Assembly (NCBI GenBank): GCA_030695025.1
Contig: JAUYTX010000044.1
Coordinates: 1-49,659, forward strand
Length of the DNA: 49,659 nucleotides
Reading direction: 5' to 3'
Source: Bacteroidales bacterium
GTDB lineage: Bacteria > Bacteroidota > Bacteroidia > Bacteroidales > UBA932
In this document: positions 25,629-34,659 of the stretch, one piece after another
How the letters are laid out: every line of letters begins with the position of its first letter
Numbering within the stretch: the stretch's first letter is position 1
Made by a program: the position numbers and the translations under genes
Notes under the pieces: model-generated
What the model was told of the DNA's origin: nothing
Databases searched by the model: none
Seen by the model: the letters and a program-made list of their open reading frames with translations, nothing else

Positions 25629-25675
25629 AAACTATTAAAAATAGTTTGCAAACTAAAAAAAATAGTTTAAATTTG
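25629..25675 (+). promoter_or_regulatory. Twin BlaI-type operator overlapping a promoter
   Basis: Two 19-bp dyads, AAACTATTAAAAATAGTTT (25629-25647) and AAACTAAAAAAAATAGTTT (25650-25668), are joined by GC, so their centres lie 21 bp apart, about two helical turns. A -7 box TAAATTTG (25668-25675) begins inside the second dyad and ends 28 bases before the repressor start. A bound repressor would block this promoter. A close copy stands in the relic at 9024. Confidence 0.8.
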
Positions 25676-25703
25676 TTCAAGCATTAATCAAACAATCGTT
25701 ACA

Positions 25704-26075
25704 ATGGAAAAACTTACTGCTAAAGAGGACGAAATAATGACCTTTTTTTGGGAAAAGGGGGCAATGTATGTAAAGGATCTTATAGATCTCTATCCCGATC
25801 CAAAGCCCCATTTCAACACAATATCTACTATGGTGAGGGCGCTTGAAGCCAAAGGCTTTTTGGCCCATAAAAAATTTGGATATACCTATCAGTACTATCC
25901 AGTAGTTACGCCGGAAGAGTTTGGTGAAGGAAAGATTACCGGTGTAATCAACAAGTACTTTGAAAACTCCTATCTGGATGTTGTCTCAGCATTTGTCAAG
26001 AAGGATAAAATACAACTTGAGGAGTTAAAAAAGCTGATTGAAGAGATTGAACAGGCAAACAATAAAAAGAGGTGA
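25704..26075 (+). CDS. BlaI/MecI/CopY-family transcriptional repressor
   Basis: A 123-residue winged-helix repressor. MEKLTAKEDEIMTFFWEKGAMYVKDLIDLYPDPKPHFNTISTMVRALEAKGFLAHKKFGYTYQYYPV is the standard BlaI/MecI DNA-binding domain; the rest is the dimerisation helix region. Family members are cleaved by a paired BlaR1-type protease on signal, which releases their own operator. The twin dyad directly upstream is the obvious target. It overlaps the BlaR1-like gene by four bases (GTGA). No beta-lactamase is near, so the regulated process is not antibiotic resistance in any visible way. Confidence 0.93.
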   Translation: MEKLTAKEDEIMTFFWEKGAMYVKDLIDLYPDPKPHFNTISTMVRALEAKGFLAHKKFGYTYQYYPVVTPEEFGEGKITGVINKYFENSYLDVVSAFVKKDKIQLEELKKLIEEIEQANNKKR

Positions 26076-28054
26076 CAATATTCCTATCATATCTGCTAAA
26101 GGTGAGTGTTTGTACAGCAGTGTTTTATCTTGCCTACATTCTGACTCTTTCAAAAGAGACATTCTTTAAACTAAACAGGGTGGTAATATTGTCCGCTGTT
26201 TTAGCTTCTGGAGTATTGCCTATATGGACTTTAAAAATTACAAAAGAGATATTAATATCGCATGAGTTGCGTCAGGATACCTTTTTAGGTGAATTAACAG
26301 GTGAGCAACTTTTGACATCAAGTGACAGTAGTACAGGTTGGGCTGACTTTTTGCCCGTTGTTGTTCTCATTATCTTTCTAACCGGAGCAGCAATTGTATC
26401 TCTAAGGAATATTTACGGTGTATTTCAAATTTTTAGAATAATTAAAAATTCCAAAAAGGAGATCCGGTCAGATGTCAAGATACACATAAGTAAAAACGAG
26501 GTGATTCCCTTCAGTTGGTTCAGAAATATCATAATATCTACAGAAGATTATAAAACAAACAGGGAGGTTATTATTGAACACGAAAGAGCTCATATTCAAC
26601 TGAAACATAATTATGATCTGTTGTTTATTAACACTGTGGCAATCATTCAGTGGTTTAATCCCATATTCTGGCTTTTACGAAAAGAACTTATTACAATTCA
26701 CGAATATCAGGCCGATAGTCGTGTACTCAAAAATGGCATCGATGCAAGAAAATATCAATACTTATTAATCTCAAAAGGGACTCTGCAGAGTTTTTCCATA
26801 CCGGTAGTGAATCACTTATGCAGCGGAAACTTTAAAAAAAGAATTAAAATGATGCTTAAAGATCAATCAAATCCAAATAAAGCAATTAAGGTTTTATTTT
26901 TAATCCCATTGCTTGCAATTGCTGTGGCAGCTTTTGCCAAAACAGAGTACGTGATATCTCCTCCGGATGTGTCATTGTCAAATGAAATCGTAATATCTCC
27001 CCCTGATGTGTCATTATCAAATGAAATCGTGACATCTCCTCCCGATGTTTCATCAACATCAGAATCAATAAAAGAACCGCAAAGAGACACAAAAGTTATC
27101 AGAGACCAGGCTGTGCCTGTAACAATTATGAAGAATGGCACATATAGTTTGGGTCAATGGTCCTCTTATTCAAGTAATAAAAACATTAATGAGGCAACCC
27201 GGGATAACATCGATCAAGTGATAAAAGATATTGTCTCAAAAATGAAATATCCCAAAGATTCAATTCATTTTTTAATAAAGTTTGAGGAGGGTGATTCGCG
27301 TACAGTAAACCCCGATCATCTAAAGTCACTTCTGGACGCTTTAAAGAGTAATGGAATAAAAAATATTTCATCTGAAAATAAATCTAATGAATATATGCAA
27401 CTGAAAAAGGGGGTATTATCTGTTAAAATTAACGATGTGGGGCTCTTTTTGGTTAATAATGAATTTGTTACAAACAGTAATGAGGTGGAGTATTTACTCA
27501 AGAAGCATATAGAAAAACTGAAATCCGCTTCAAATGAACCAATTATAGCTGAGGTACAAACATCAGGTAAGACTCCAGTTGAGGCATTGAATATGCTAAA
27601 AGATATCCTTCAAAGAGAGAATATAACCAATGTTAATTATCTGTATGCAAAAAAGGTACAAGCAAATGAAGAGTTCCCTAAATCACTTACAACCAAAATT
27701 CCAAAATTTATTGCTCCCCAAATGATCTACCCCGAAGATGCAAAGAAGTCAGCGACAAAGGGAGAGTTCTATGTTAAGATTAAGTCAGAAAAGGGAGTGA
27801 TAAAACTAGCAGAAGTTATAGATATTAAAGATGATTTTGACACTCCACGTTGCGAACCACTCATCATTGTGGCCTATGGAAGATCAACGGAGGTAATAAC
27901 CGAAAAATCAAATGAAACCGAAGCTGCCAAAGGTCTGGCATCAATTAAAAATGAGCTGCTCCGGGTTACAGCACTTCTTTCTCAATATGACGATCCTGAA
28001 TGGAAAAATGCCAATCATGACTTCATACTTCAGGTAATATTTGAGTTGCGTTAA
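26072..28054 (+). CDS. BlaR1/M56-type membrane peptidase sensor with TonB-C-like end
   Basis: A 660-residue protein. Its N-terminal half has four or so transmembrane helices and an M56 zinc-protease loop with HERAH (His170-His174) and the downstream EYQAD. After a helix near 280 comes a periplasmic part that lacks the penicillin-binding fold of BlaR1. It has a three-fold 13-residue repeat ending near 332, a middle region, and residues about 548-590 (IAPQMIYPEDAKKSATKGEFYVKIKSEKG) that resemble a TonB C-terminal domain. Start GTG overlaps the repressor stop. The external signal is unknown. The intergenic stretch after it forms a strong hairpin. Confidence 0.88.
   Translation: MTIFLSYLLKVSVCTAVFYLAYILTLSKETFFKLNRVVILSAVLASGVLPIWTLKITKEILISHELRQDTFLGELTGEQLLTSSDSSTGWADFLPVVVLIIFLTGAAIVSLRNIYGVFQIFRIIKNSKKEIRSDVKIHISKNEVIPFSWFRNIIISTEDYKTNREVIIEHERAHIQLKHNYDLLFINTVAIIQWFNPIFWLLRKELITIHEYQADSRVLKNGIDARKYQYLLISKGTLQSFSIPVVNHLCSGNFKKRIKMMLKDQSNPNKAIKVLFLIPLLAIAVAAFAKTEYVISPPDVSLSNEIVISPPDVSLSNEIVTSPPDVSSTSESIKEPQRDTKVIRDQAVPVTIMKNGTYSLGQWSSYSSNKNINEATRDNIDQVIKDIVSKMKYPKDSIHFLIKFEEGDSRTVNPDHLKSLLDALKSNGIKNISSENKSNEYMQLKKGVLSVKINDVGLFLVNNEFVTNSNEVEYLLKKHIEKLKSASNEPIIAEVQTSGKTPVEALNMLKDILQRENITNVNYLYAKKVQANEEFPKSLTTKIPKFIAPQMIYPEDAKKSATKGEFYVKIKSEKGVIKLAEVIDIKDDFDTPRCEPLIIVAYGRSTEVITEKSNETEAAKGLASIKNELLRVTALLSQYDDPEWKNANHDFILQVIFELR
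26951..27067 (+). repeat. Three tandem 39-bp repeats inside the BlaR1-like gene
   Basis: Units at 26951, 26990 and 27029 encode VISPPDVSLSNEI, the same again, and VTSPPDVSSTSES. The first two are nearly identical at DNA level. A Pro/Ser-rich spacer that could vary in copy number between strains. Confidence 0.85.
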
Positions 28055-28060
28055 CCATTT

Positions 28061-28108
28061 ATCTCCGCGCCAGTTAGTTACCACAAACTGGCGCGGAGAT
28101 CATTTTTT
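28061..28108 (+). terminator. Strong hairpin terminator sharing the 136-bp element ends
   Basis: A perfect 15-bp stem, atctccgcgccagtt with aactggcgcggagat, around a 10-base loop, followed by T residues at 28103-28108. It lies seven bases after the BlaR1-like stop. The arms are the same sequence as the outer ends of the 136-bp repeats at 1029, 3082 and 4393, so it is either a minimal member of that family or its ancestor. Confidence 0.82.
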
Positions 28109-28146
28109 GTATTAAATTGCAGGTAGAAATCACTAAAAAAACGGCT

Positions 28147-29277
28147 ATGAAAACTGTCATCAAAGTAATGTTTCTGCTGTTTGTTATGGCATTCGCCACT
28201 CAAAATTACCTGTCAGCAAATAATTTAAACGAGCCAAACAAGGCCAGAATGGACTCCCTTCTTCCAGTCAGAGGGTTCTGTATCGCATTGCCAACCCCCG
28301 ACAGGGTTGATGAATTTATCCGGTTTATTGATACCGAGCTTGCTCCAAGAGGTGTTAACACATTGGTATTAAGGGTGGAGTACAAGTATAAATGGAAAAG
28401 CAGACCGGAACTTATCGATACTCTTGCACTCTCAAAAAGGGAGGTGAAAAAAATTTTAAAAATGTGCCGGAAACACGATATAAAGATGATTCCGCTAATT
28501 GACCTTCTTGGTCACCAATCAGGGCGCAATGGCTTAGGGATGTTACTTAAAGTTTATCCCCAATTCGAAGAGACCCCTATGGAGTTTGGTAACGATCCGA
28601 CAAGATTGCCAATGAATGGCTTTAATATGCGAAGTTATTGCCCAAACCATCCTGATGTTCACAAAGTTGTATTTGATGTGGTAGATGAGATCTGCGAATT
28701 GTTTGAATCGGATATATTTCATGCCGGCATGGACGAAGTGTTTGATATTGGTAACGACAAGTGTCCAAGGTGTGCGGGAAAGGATAAGGCAGAGTTATTT
28801 GCCGGGGAGGTGTCGACAATACGTAACCATTTGGCTTCTAAAGGCAGGAAGATGTGGATGTGGGGAGACAGATTGCTTGATGGAAGAACAATAGGTCTTG
28901 GCAGATGGGAAGGGAGCTACAACAATACCCACAGGGCTATTGATATGATACCAAAAGATGTAACAATCTGCGACTGGCACTACGAGAGAGCCGATCTTAC
29001 AGCAACTCTTTTTGCAATGAAGGGGCTTGATGTAATGACCTGTCCTTTTAGAAATCCACATACTGCGGTTATGCAGGCGGAGGATATGGTTAGATTCCGT
29101 CAGAATTCGGCAAAGGTGATGAAAGAGAGATTCCGTGGGGTATTACACACTGTATGGTCAAATACGGGAGCGTTCCTGGATGGCTTTTACGGAAGAACCC
29201 CTCTTGACCAAAACACCGGCGACCGCACACCATGGGAGGCCTTCCGCCGTATGTATGACAGAATAGCGGAGTTTTAA
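28147..29277 (+). CDS. GH20-like glycoside hydrolase, exported
   Basis: A 376-residue exported protein (signal peptide MKTVIKVMFLLFVMAFATQNYLSA) with a TIM-barrel layout. The FHAGMDEVFDI segment holds the Asp-Glu pair of family 20 beta-hexosaminidases, and MRSYCPNHPDVHKVVFDVVDEICELF before it is also typical. The N-terminal GH20b-like domain of larger enzymes is missing, so it is a compact version. Further Trp residues (WMWGDRLL, CDWHYERADL) fit a sugar pocket. The frame extends upstream to 28117, but ATG 28147 starts the signal peptide. Likely in the periplasm; substrate unproven. Confidence 0.8.
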   Translation: MKTVIKVMFLLFVMAFATQNYLSANNLNEPNKARMDSLLPVRGFCIALPTPDRVDEFIRFIDTELAPRGVNTLVLRVEYKYKWKSRPELIDTLALSKREVKKILKMCRKHDIKMIPLIDLLGHQSGRNGLGMLLKVYPQFEETPMEFGNDPTRLPMNGFNMRSYCPNHPDVHKVVFDVVDEICELFESDIFHAGMDEVFDIGNDKCPRCAGKDKAELFAGEVSTIRNHLASKGRKMWMWGDRLLDGRTIGLGRWEGSYNNTHRAIDMIPKDVTICDWHYERADLTATLFAMKGLDVMTCPFRNPHTAVMQAEDMVRFRQNSAKVMKERFRGVLHTVWSNTGAFLDGFYGRTPLDQNTGDRTPWEAFRRMYDRIAEF

Positions 29278-29281
29278 TTTT

Positions 29282-30103
29282 TTACTGATATTTTATGCGT
29301 TCTGCCAGTTGTAGGAAATAGTCGTTAGACCAAATTTCCAAATCACCCGGATTTTGCACAAATGGCATTACATCCCGTCTGACCATATTTATATCGGCAG
29401 CGCTCAGTTTATCCAATAACATAGCCCTAAAATCTTTCTTGTCGATATCAATACCATTAAACTCTTTAGCCCGCGCTTGGAAGTGTTCAAATCCAAGAGG
29501 AATGCCTTTTCTTATATACCATTCAAAATCGTACCAATCACGACCCTTAACACGATTTTTAAAGTTTCTGAATATCAGAGCATGCATCTTTCCCGCAAAA
29601 AGATCCGGCAGAGAAAAGCAACGTGTCATAAACGAAAACGGCATGAGTGACAATCTCTGTTCGGTTGAAAAAACCAAGGGAGGGTTAGTGTCGACTTCAA
29701 TTTTTATCTTTATCCCTTTTTCTGTCTTGAAGCTCAGGTCATATAATTCAGTACTGTCCTTGAGAAATGCAGATTCCACTTTAGTTTGGAGTTTCTTGTC
29801 CTTCTTCGTAATCAACACATCTCGCCCCGCTGCTTTAAACTCCTGAATGATTGGAATAAAATAGCTTTCGAGATTGAATTCTAAATTTTTTTCGACTAGA
29901 GAGAAATCCAAATCCTCGGAAAACCGAGGCAAACTGTGAAATATGCGCAAACATGTGCCTCCGTAAAAAGCAGCTTTATCAAAAAAACCTCCCCGGTAGA
30001 GCCCGGCAAGAGCTATCTCCTGCATAACTTCCTGTGTTGCATTTCGCTTTTGTTCGATGGTCTTTATATCGTACCGGTTGAGCATCTGATCAAATATCGT
30101 CAT
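29282..30103 (-). CDS. abiEii: AbiEii-type nucleotidyltransferase toxin
   Basis: A 273-residue member of the AbiEii/AbiGii family. The nucleotidyltransferase core reads FYGGTCLRIFHSLPRFSEDLDFSL, with GG and the D-x-D pair, and is followed by IKIEVDTNPP with a third acidic residue and by LFAGKMHALIFR. Family members are type IV toxins that transfer nucleotides, some to tRNA, and act in phage abortive infection. It is preceded by its antitoxin gene with a four-base ATGA overlap. It converges on the GH20-like gene with four bases between stops. Confidence 0.92.
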   Translation of the reverse strand: MTIFDQMLNRYDIKTIEQKRNATQEVMQEIALAGLYRGGFFDKAAFYGGTCLRIFHSLPRFSEDLDFSLVEKNLEFNLESYFIPIIQEFKAAGRDVLITKKDKKLQTKVESAFLKDSTELYDLSFKTEKGIKIKIEVDTNPPLVFSTEQRLSLMPFSFMTRCFSLPDLFAGKMHALIFRNFKNRVKGRDWYDFEWYIRKGIPLGFEHFQARAKEFNGIDIDKKDFRAMLLDKLSAADINMVRRDVMPFVQNPGDLEIWSNDYFLQLAERIKYQ

Positions 30104-30726
30104 CTGGATAATAGTTTTAGTATTAATTCAAGCGTCTTTTTCTTCTTTCCCGTAGCGACACATTGTTCTATAATGCTTTTGTCCATCATTTCAAATGCCG
30201 ATGTGTCCAGACGCAGATCTTTTTCTAAATAAATTTCGACGGCCTTCTTCGACTGAAAATTTAGGTGAGGTGTAGACACAATTATATCGCACAGGGCTTT
30301 TTCGGGCGAAGCAATTAGGAATGTATATTTATTATCAACTGTTTTTTGAACTATGCCTATGGAATAATAGTTTTCATTAACAGATATATACTGAAATTCA
30401 GCAATACTGTTTTCGAAATTTTTAGAGCGATTGGTCGTTGCAGAGCGGATGGTAAAAACCTGTTCCGGAATTAAACCATAATATCGCAATGCACTCTCCA
30501 TTGATACATAGGAAGGGCCATAGAGATGATTTGCTATCAACTCCACAGAGAGCAGCTCTCCCGAGACTTCGGGTGAAACTACATACATTCCCTTCTTTAA
30601 TCTTATAAGGCTGCCCTCGTTTTCAAGCGATGCAATCTTGTTTTTCGGAAATTTATATTTTAAGAATAGTGACCGAAGAACAGAATAATCAACAGGTATC
30701 ACCCCAAGTTGTTTTAGTACTTTCAT
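30100..30726 (-). CDS. abiEi: AbiEi-type antitoxin / transcriptional regulator
   Basis: A 208-residue protein. The N-terminal winged-helix part (FPKNKIASLENEGSLIRLKKGMYVV) and the following SVELIANHLYGPSYVSMESALRYYGLIPEQV match AbiEi antitoxins, which repress their own operon and counter the nucleotidyltransferase toxin. The later IASPEKALCDIIV is also characteristic. A -7 box sits 26 bases upstream, suggesting that the pair is transcribed alone. It serves as a defence-type module in an accessory stretch. Confidence 0.9.
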   Translation of the reverse strand: MKVLKQLGVIPVDYSVLRSLFLKYKFPKNKIASLENEGSLIRLKKGMYVVSPEVSGELLSVELIANHLYGPSYVSMESALRYYGLIPEQVFTIRSATTNRSKNFENSIAEFQYISVNENYYSIGIVQKTVDNKYTFLIASPEKALCDIIVSTPHLNFQSKKAVEIYLEKDLRLDTSAFEMMDKSIIEQCVATGKKKKTLELILKLLSR

Positions 30727-30752
30727 TGCAGATATTTCTAATGCTATTACAG

Positions 30753-30760
30753 CAAATATA
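30753..30760 (-). promoter_or_regulatory. Putative -7 promoter box for the abiE pair
   Basis: TATATTTG on the minus strand, 26 bases before the antitoxin start. Confidence 0.45.
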
Positions 30761-30819
30761 CAAATAATTGCTTAGATAGTTGAAAAAAAAGATGCTATGT
30801 ATGCAAAATAATTAGATTA

Positions 30820-30842
30820 AACCATTCTTGAGGGATTTGGAG
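30820..30842 (+). repeat. Short copy of the island repeat (module D)
   Basis: AACCATTCTTGAGGGATTTGG also occurs, with one change, at 34845 and, more decayed, at 32854. Only this end of the longer modules A and B is present here. Confidence 0.5.
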
Positions 30843-31022
30843 TTGATAGTAAAGTTAAAACCAACTTTATATATTTGATAATAAAACAGATATACTATAT
30901 TTTGACCAATGAATACAGTGCATGATGACCATTTATTATGTTATTCAAGATGGTTATAACTTCCTTTCAAACGATAAACTTTTTTTTTCGTACATTTAAG
31001 TTTTCCGTTAAAAAAATGCACT

Positions 31023-32666
31023 ATGTCAAGCAAAATTATTTTCAGGATAATCCTAATTACATTATTATCCTTAACGGTTGTTTTAATCTGTATTCAACTA
31101 AGCTTTACACTCTATTTAAACAACAAAATCAAAATCACTTTGCTTGAAGAGATCGTCAGACAGACAGACCAAAAGTATGATGTAAGAATTGCAAAACTCA
31201 ATACGAATTTTTTCAGACAATCAATCTACATTTCGGGATTCTGTCTGAAACCTATTAAAAGTCTTGATTCTACTTCTCAAAAGTACTTTTTCACTGCCAG
31301 CAGAATTAATTTCATAAATTTTGATGTTTTCTCTTACCTCTTCCGTAAAAACCTGATAATTTCCCGTATGGAGCTCGTGAACCCCTCTGGTAAGGTTTTC
31401 AAAAGCAGGGCCACACTTTCCAAACACCCCAAAAAAGAACGGACCGATGATCCCCAAAAGGTATTCTCTATATATGACCTCTTCAGAAAAAAAATCCACT
31501 CACTGCAGATAAACAGCATTCAAATAAGCAATGCCGACATTGAGTTATTTGACGATTACACTGATATTGTTCCCTCTATTGTCAGCAAGGAGAACGAGTT
31601 GATGATTGCCAATCTGAGAATTGATAAATTATCGGATGAAAGTGGAAGACTATTTTTCGCCGATAGTATGCGTCTGATTATTAACAATTTTAATTATACT
31701 CCAAAAGACAGTCTCTACTCTCTTCGAGTGAAAAGATTTTCTGCATCATATACCGACTCCACTTTACTTCTTGATTCTTTCTCTTTTGTTCCGAACTACA
31801 GTAAGCGAGAGTTTGCCAAAGTAGCCAATAAACAGATTGATCGGTTCAAGATTTCAGCTAAAAAACTTGTTTTCAGCAAAATTGATGTAAAACTACTCTT
31901 TGAACGAAATATATTCATCTCCGAAAAGTTGAATGTAGAGAGCCTTAATCTGTCGGCTTACAGAGATAAAAATGATATAATTAAACCTCAGAGAGTAAAA
32001 TCTTTACAGCAAAAATTGAAAAGCCTGCCCATATATTCGGTTATTGACACAATACAATTGAATGATGCCTCAATTACATATGAAGAGCTTGCGAAAGGAT
32101 CGTCAAAACCGGGCAGAATTTCATTTGACAGTTTAAACGCAACTATCACAGGTTTTACAAGCGACTCAACACTGTTTTCGAAATTTAACATACTTAAAGT
32201 TGATGCAACTTGTATGTTGATGAATAAAGGAAGACTACAGGCTCAATATCTCTTTCCGCTCAATACAGATAAAATGGAATTCAAATGCTCGGGTACACTT
32301 ACAAATATGCCAATGTCTGCATTGAATCCAATGTTGGAGACCAATGCAAAAGTTTCGATTAAAGGGGGCAATATTGATTCTATGGTTTTCTCCTTCAATG
32401 CCAATGAATTTGCTTCAAAAGGCACAATGAAGTTTGTCTATCAAAACTTAAAAATGGAGATTCTTAACAAGAAAGGGGGTGAACGCGGATTTCTGGAGCA
32501 CGCAAAGACATTTTTCGCCCATCTCTTTGTTATAAAAGAGAGTAATCCTACAGGAAACAACCCAGTACGTATTACAGAAATAAGCACTCCAAACGACCCT
32601 ACGCGATTTATCTTTAACTACTCCTGGAGGTCTGTTCTTAGCGGTATCAAACCAGCAATTCGTTAA
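31023..32666 (+). CDS. AsmA/DUF748-like membrane-anchored protein
   Basis: A 547-residue protein with one N-terminal transmembrane helix (about 8-33) and a long periplasmic beta-rich part. The pattern of short paired strands with repeated ISN/LNDASITYEE-like units (IQISNADIELFDDY, IDTIQLNDASITYEE) and the C-terminal SIKGGNIDSMVFSFNAN is like AsmA, DUF748 and related lipid-transfer-type proteins that bridge the envelope. No sequence signature fixes the role. It stands alone, flanked by accessory DNA on both sides, with decayed repeat module A 36 bases after its stop. Confidence 0.65.
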   Translation: MSSKIIFRIILITLLSLTVVLICIQLSFTLYLNNKIKITLLEEIVRQTDQKYDVRIAKLNTNFFRQSIYISGFCLKPIKSLDSTSQKYFFTASRINFINFDVFSYLFRKNLIISRMELVNPSGKVFKSRATLSKHPKKERTDDPQKVFSIYDLFRKKIHSLQINSIQISNADIELFDDYTDIVPSIVSKENELMIANLRIDKLSDESGRLFFADSMRLIINNFNYTPKDSLYSLRVKRFSASYTDSTLLLDSFSFVPNYSKREFAKVANKQIDRFKISAKKLVFSKIDVKLLFERNIFISEKLNVESLNLSAYRDKNDIIKPQRVKSLQQKLKSLPIYSVIDTIQLNDASITYEELAKGSSKPGRISFDSLNATITGFTSDSTLFSKFNILKVDATCMLMNKGRLQAQYLFPLNTDKMEFKCSGTLTNMPMSALNPMLETNAKVSIKGGNIDSMVFSFNANEFASKGTMKFVYQNLKMEILNKKGGERGFLEHAKTFFAHLFVIKESNPTGNNPVRITEISTPNDPTRFIFNYSWRSVLSGIKPAIR

Positions 32667-32701
32667 AATAATTAAACCCTCTTTAACCGGACATTAGGGA
32701 T

Positions 32702-32875
32702 TGTCGAACCCCCTATAAATCAGACTTAGTTTCACTCGATAAAATCAATTGTTTTCAAACGAAGGTTAACCAATCAAAAAGAGAAAACCCTAACTGATTT
32801 ATTATCAATTAGGGTTTATTTGTTCCAGTACCCCGAAGAGGACAATTTTCCGAACCTTTTATGAGGGATTTAGAA
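32702..32875. repeat. Degenerate tRNA-end/terminator repeat, module A
   Basis: In order: a block like those at 34660 and 36477 (GTCGAACCCCC...CAGACTTAGTTTCA), a block shared with 36525 (TTGTTTTCAAACGAAGGTTAAC), a stem-loop at 32786-32815 (aaaccctaa...ttagggttt), then GTACCCCGAAGAGG...CGAACC (32828-32856). That last piece reads on the minus strand like a decayed T-arm and acceptor 3' end of a tRNA. The 427 bases between the AsmA-like gene and the ATPase hold no gene. Confidence 0.6.
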
Positions 32876-33093
32876 TTGTTAGCTGGAAAAAACATAATTC
32901 TAACGAAGGATAAACCTTTTGTACTGGAATGGTTGTAAAGAAATCACATTTGCAATAAATAATAACTACGTGCTATTAGATATAATATGACCGCTAATAT
33001 AAGAATAAGGTCAATAATAAGCTCTTATTATATCATAATTTGTGGTTATAGATGTTTTTTATTATTTTTGCTATGCTTAAAAATTTGTTTAAT

Positions 33094-34560
33094 ATGAGCC
33101 AACTTGATAGTCAGTTAAAAGAGCAACTTATAAAAAGGGTGTCTTTAGATAATCCTTGGTGGTTATCTGGAACTATTGCAGATGATTATAAAAAAATGCC
33201 ACTTAGACCATATTCTGAAGTCTTTTATCCATTAGTCGCAGATACATCAATAAGGCGAGCAACAATATTGATGGGGCCACGACGAGTGGGCAAAACAGTG
33301 ATGCTATATCATACTATCGACAAACTAATTGCAAGTGGCATTAATCCACAAAAAATTATATATCTGTCTATAGATACCCCGATATATAACAACGTCTCTC
33401 TTGAGGAGTTATTTAACTACGCTCGACAAGCACTCAAACAGGAAGATAATTACGATGATTTCTTTGTTTTTTATGATGAGATACAATATCTAAAAAATTG
33501 GGAGGTTCATCTTAAATCACTCGTTGATAGTTTTCGCAGTGTTAAATTTGTCGCTTCCGGTTCGGCTGCTGCTGCACTTAAGATGAAAAGTAATGAGAGC
33601 GGTGCAGGAAGGTTTACCGACTTTATGCTACCTCCCTTGACTTTCTATGAATTTCTGAATCTGCAAAATCTTAACAACATAATCATTGAAAAAAGCGACA
33701 AATCTATCGCTCCATATGACACCATAAACATTGATGAACTAAACCGTCTATTTATTGAATATATAAATTATGGGGGTTATCCTGAAGTTGTTTTCTCTGA
33801 AAAAATACGCTCTAATCCCGGACAGTATATCAAGAATGATATTATTGATAAGGTTTTGCTCCGAGACTTACCGAGTCTGTATGGTATCACAGATATTCAA
33901 GAGTTAAATAAACTGTTTGTGCATATTGCCTTTCGTTCAGGGAATGAGTTTTCTTATGAAGCACTTTCCGGCGAGGCCGGAATCAAGAAAGATTTACTGA
34001 AAAAATATCTTGAGTATCTGGAAGCTGCTTTCCTAATAAAGGTAGTAAATAGAATAGATCAAAATGCAAAACGGATGCAACGGGTTATCTCGTTTAAGAT
34101 TTACCTGACCAATCCAACATTGCGATGTGCTCTATTCTCGCCAATTGAAGATTCTGACGATTTTATTGGAAGTATGGTTGAAACAGCAATTTTTGCACAA
34201 TGGATTCAAGGCGAGAAGAGTGATTTTTACTACGCCAACTGGACAAATGGCAGAGAGAAGGGAGAGGTTGATATGGTATGGACTGATGCTGCAACGCAAA
34301 AAGCCTTTTCTTTAGCTGAGGTTAAGTGGACAGATCGCTTTTATAATAATCCAACAGAGTTGAAGTCGCTAAATAAGTTTCTTGAATATAATAAAGATAT
34401 TCGCAAAATAATAGTTACAACAAAAAGCAAAACAGGTACATACGATTCTCCACAAGGGAAAATACTATTTATTCCTGCGGCAATTTATGCGTATTGGGTT
34501 TCTTCCTATCTTTATAACAATAAAAGAACCTCATTGCTCACTCCTAATGATGTGTCATAA
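33094..34560 (+). CDS. DUF4143-type AAA ATPase
   Basis: A 488-residue ATPase of the AAA_14 plus DUF4143 type common and very variable in Bacteroidota genomes. Walker A is GPRRVGKT, and the Walker B region is FFVFYDEIQYLKNWE with the following FVASGSAAAALK sensor strand. The C-terminal domain has the PD-(D/E)xK-like pattern GEVDMVW...AEVKW. Family role is unsettled. Start chosen at ATG 33094 (MSQLDSQ), the usual family start; the frame extends to 33052. It is AT-rich compared with the core genes and lies between two decayed repeats. Confidence 0.85.
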   Translation: MSQLDSQLKEQLIKRVSLDNPWWLSGTIADDYKKMPLRPYSEVFYPLVADTSIRRATILMGPRRVGKTVMLYHTIDKLIASGINPQKIIYLSIDTPIYNNVSLEELFNYARQALKQEDNYDDFFVFYDEIQYLKNWEVHLKSLVDSFRSVKFVASGSAAAALKMKSNESGAGRFTDFMLPPLTFYEFLNLQNLNNIIIEKSDKSIAPYDTINIDELNRLFIEYINYGGYPEVVFSEKIRSNPGQYIKNDIIDKVLLRDLPSLYGITDIQELNKLFVHIAFRSGNEFSYEALSGEAGIKKDLLKKYLEYLEAAFLIKVVNRIDQNAKRMQRVISFKIYLTNPTLRCALFSPIEDSDDFIGSMVETAIFAQWIQGEKSDFYYANWTNGREKGEVDMVWTDAATQKAFSLAEVKWTDRFYNNPTELKSLNKFLEYNKDIRKIIVTTKSKTGTYDSPQGKILFIPAAIYAYWVSSYLYNNKRTSLLTPNDVS

Positions 34561-34659
34561 TAAGCAAAAATAAAACTCTTATTTTGCATTATGCCGCTAA
34601 ATTACTTGTGATCAAGTGGAAAAGTTTGCAAAATAAGAAAGAGGCCTCATCAAAATGAC

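Noticed and set aside
25704-28054. A beta-lactam resistance regulator
   Set aside because: No beta-lactamase or PBP2a-like gene is in the window, and the sensor has no penicillin-binding domain.
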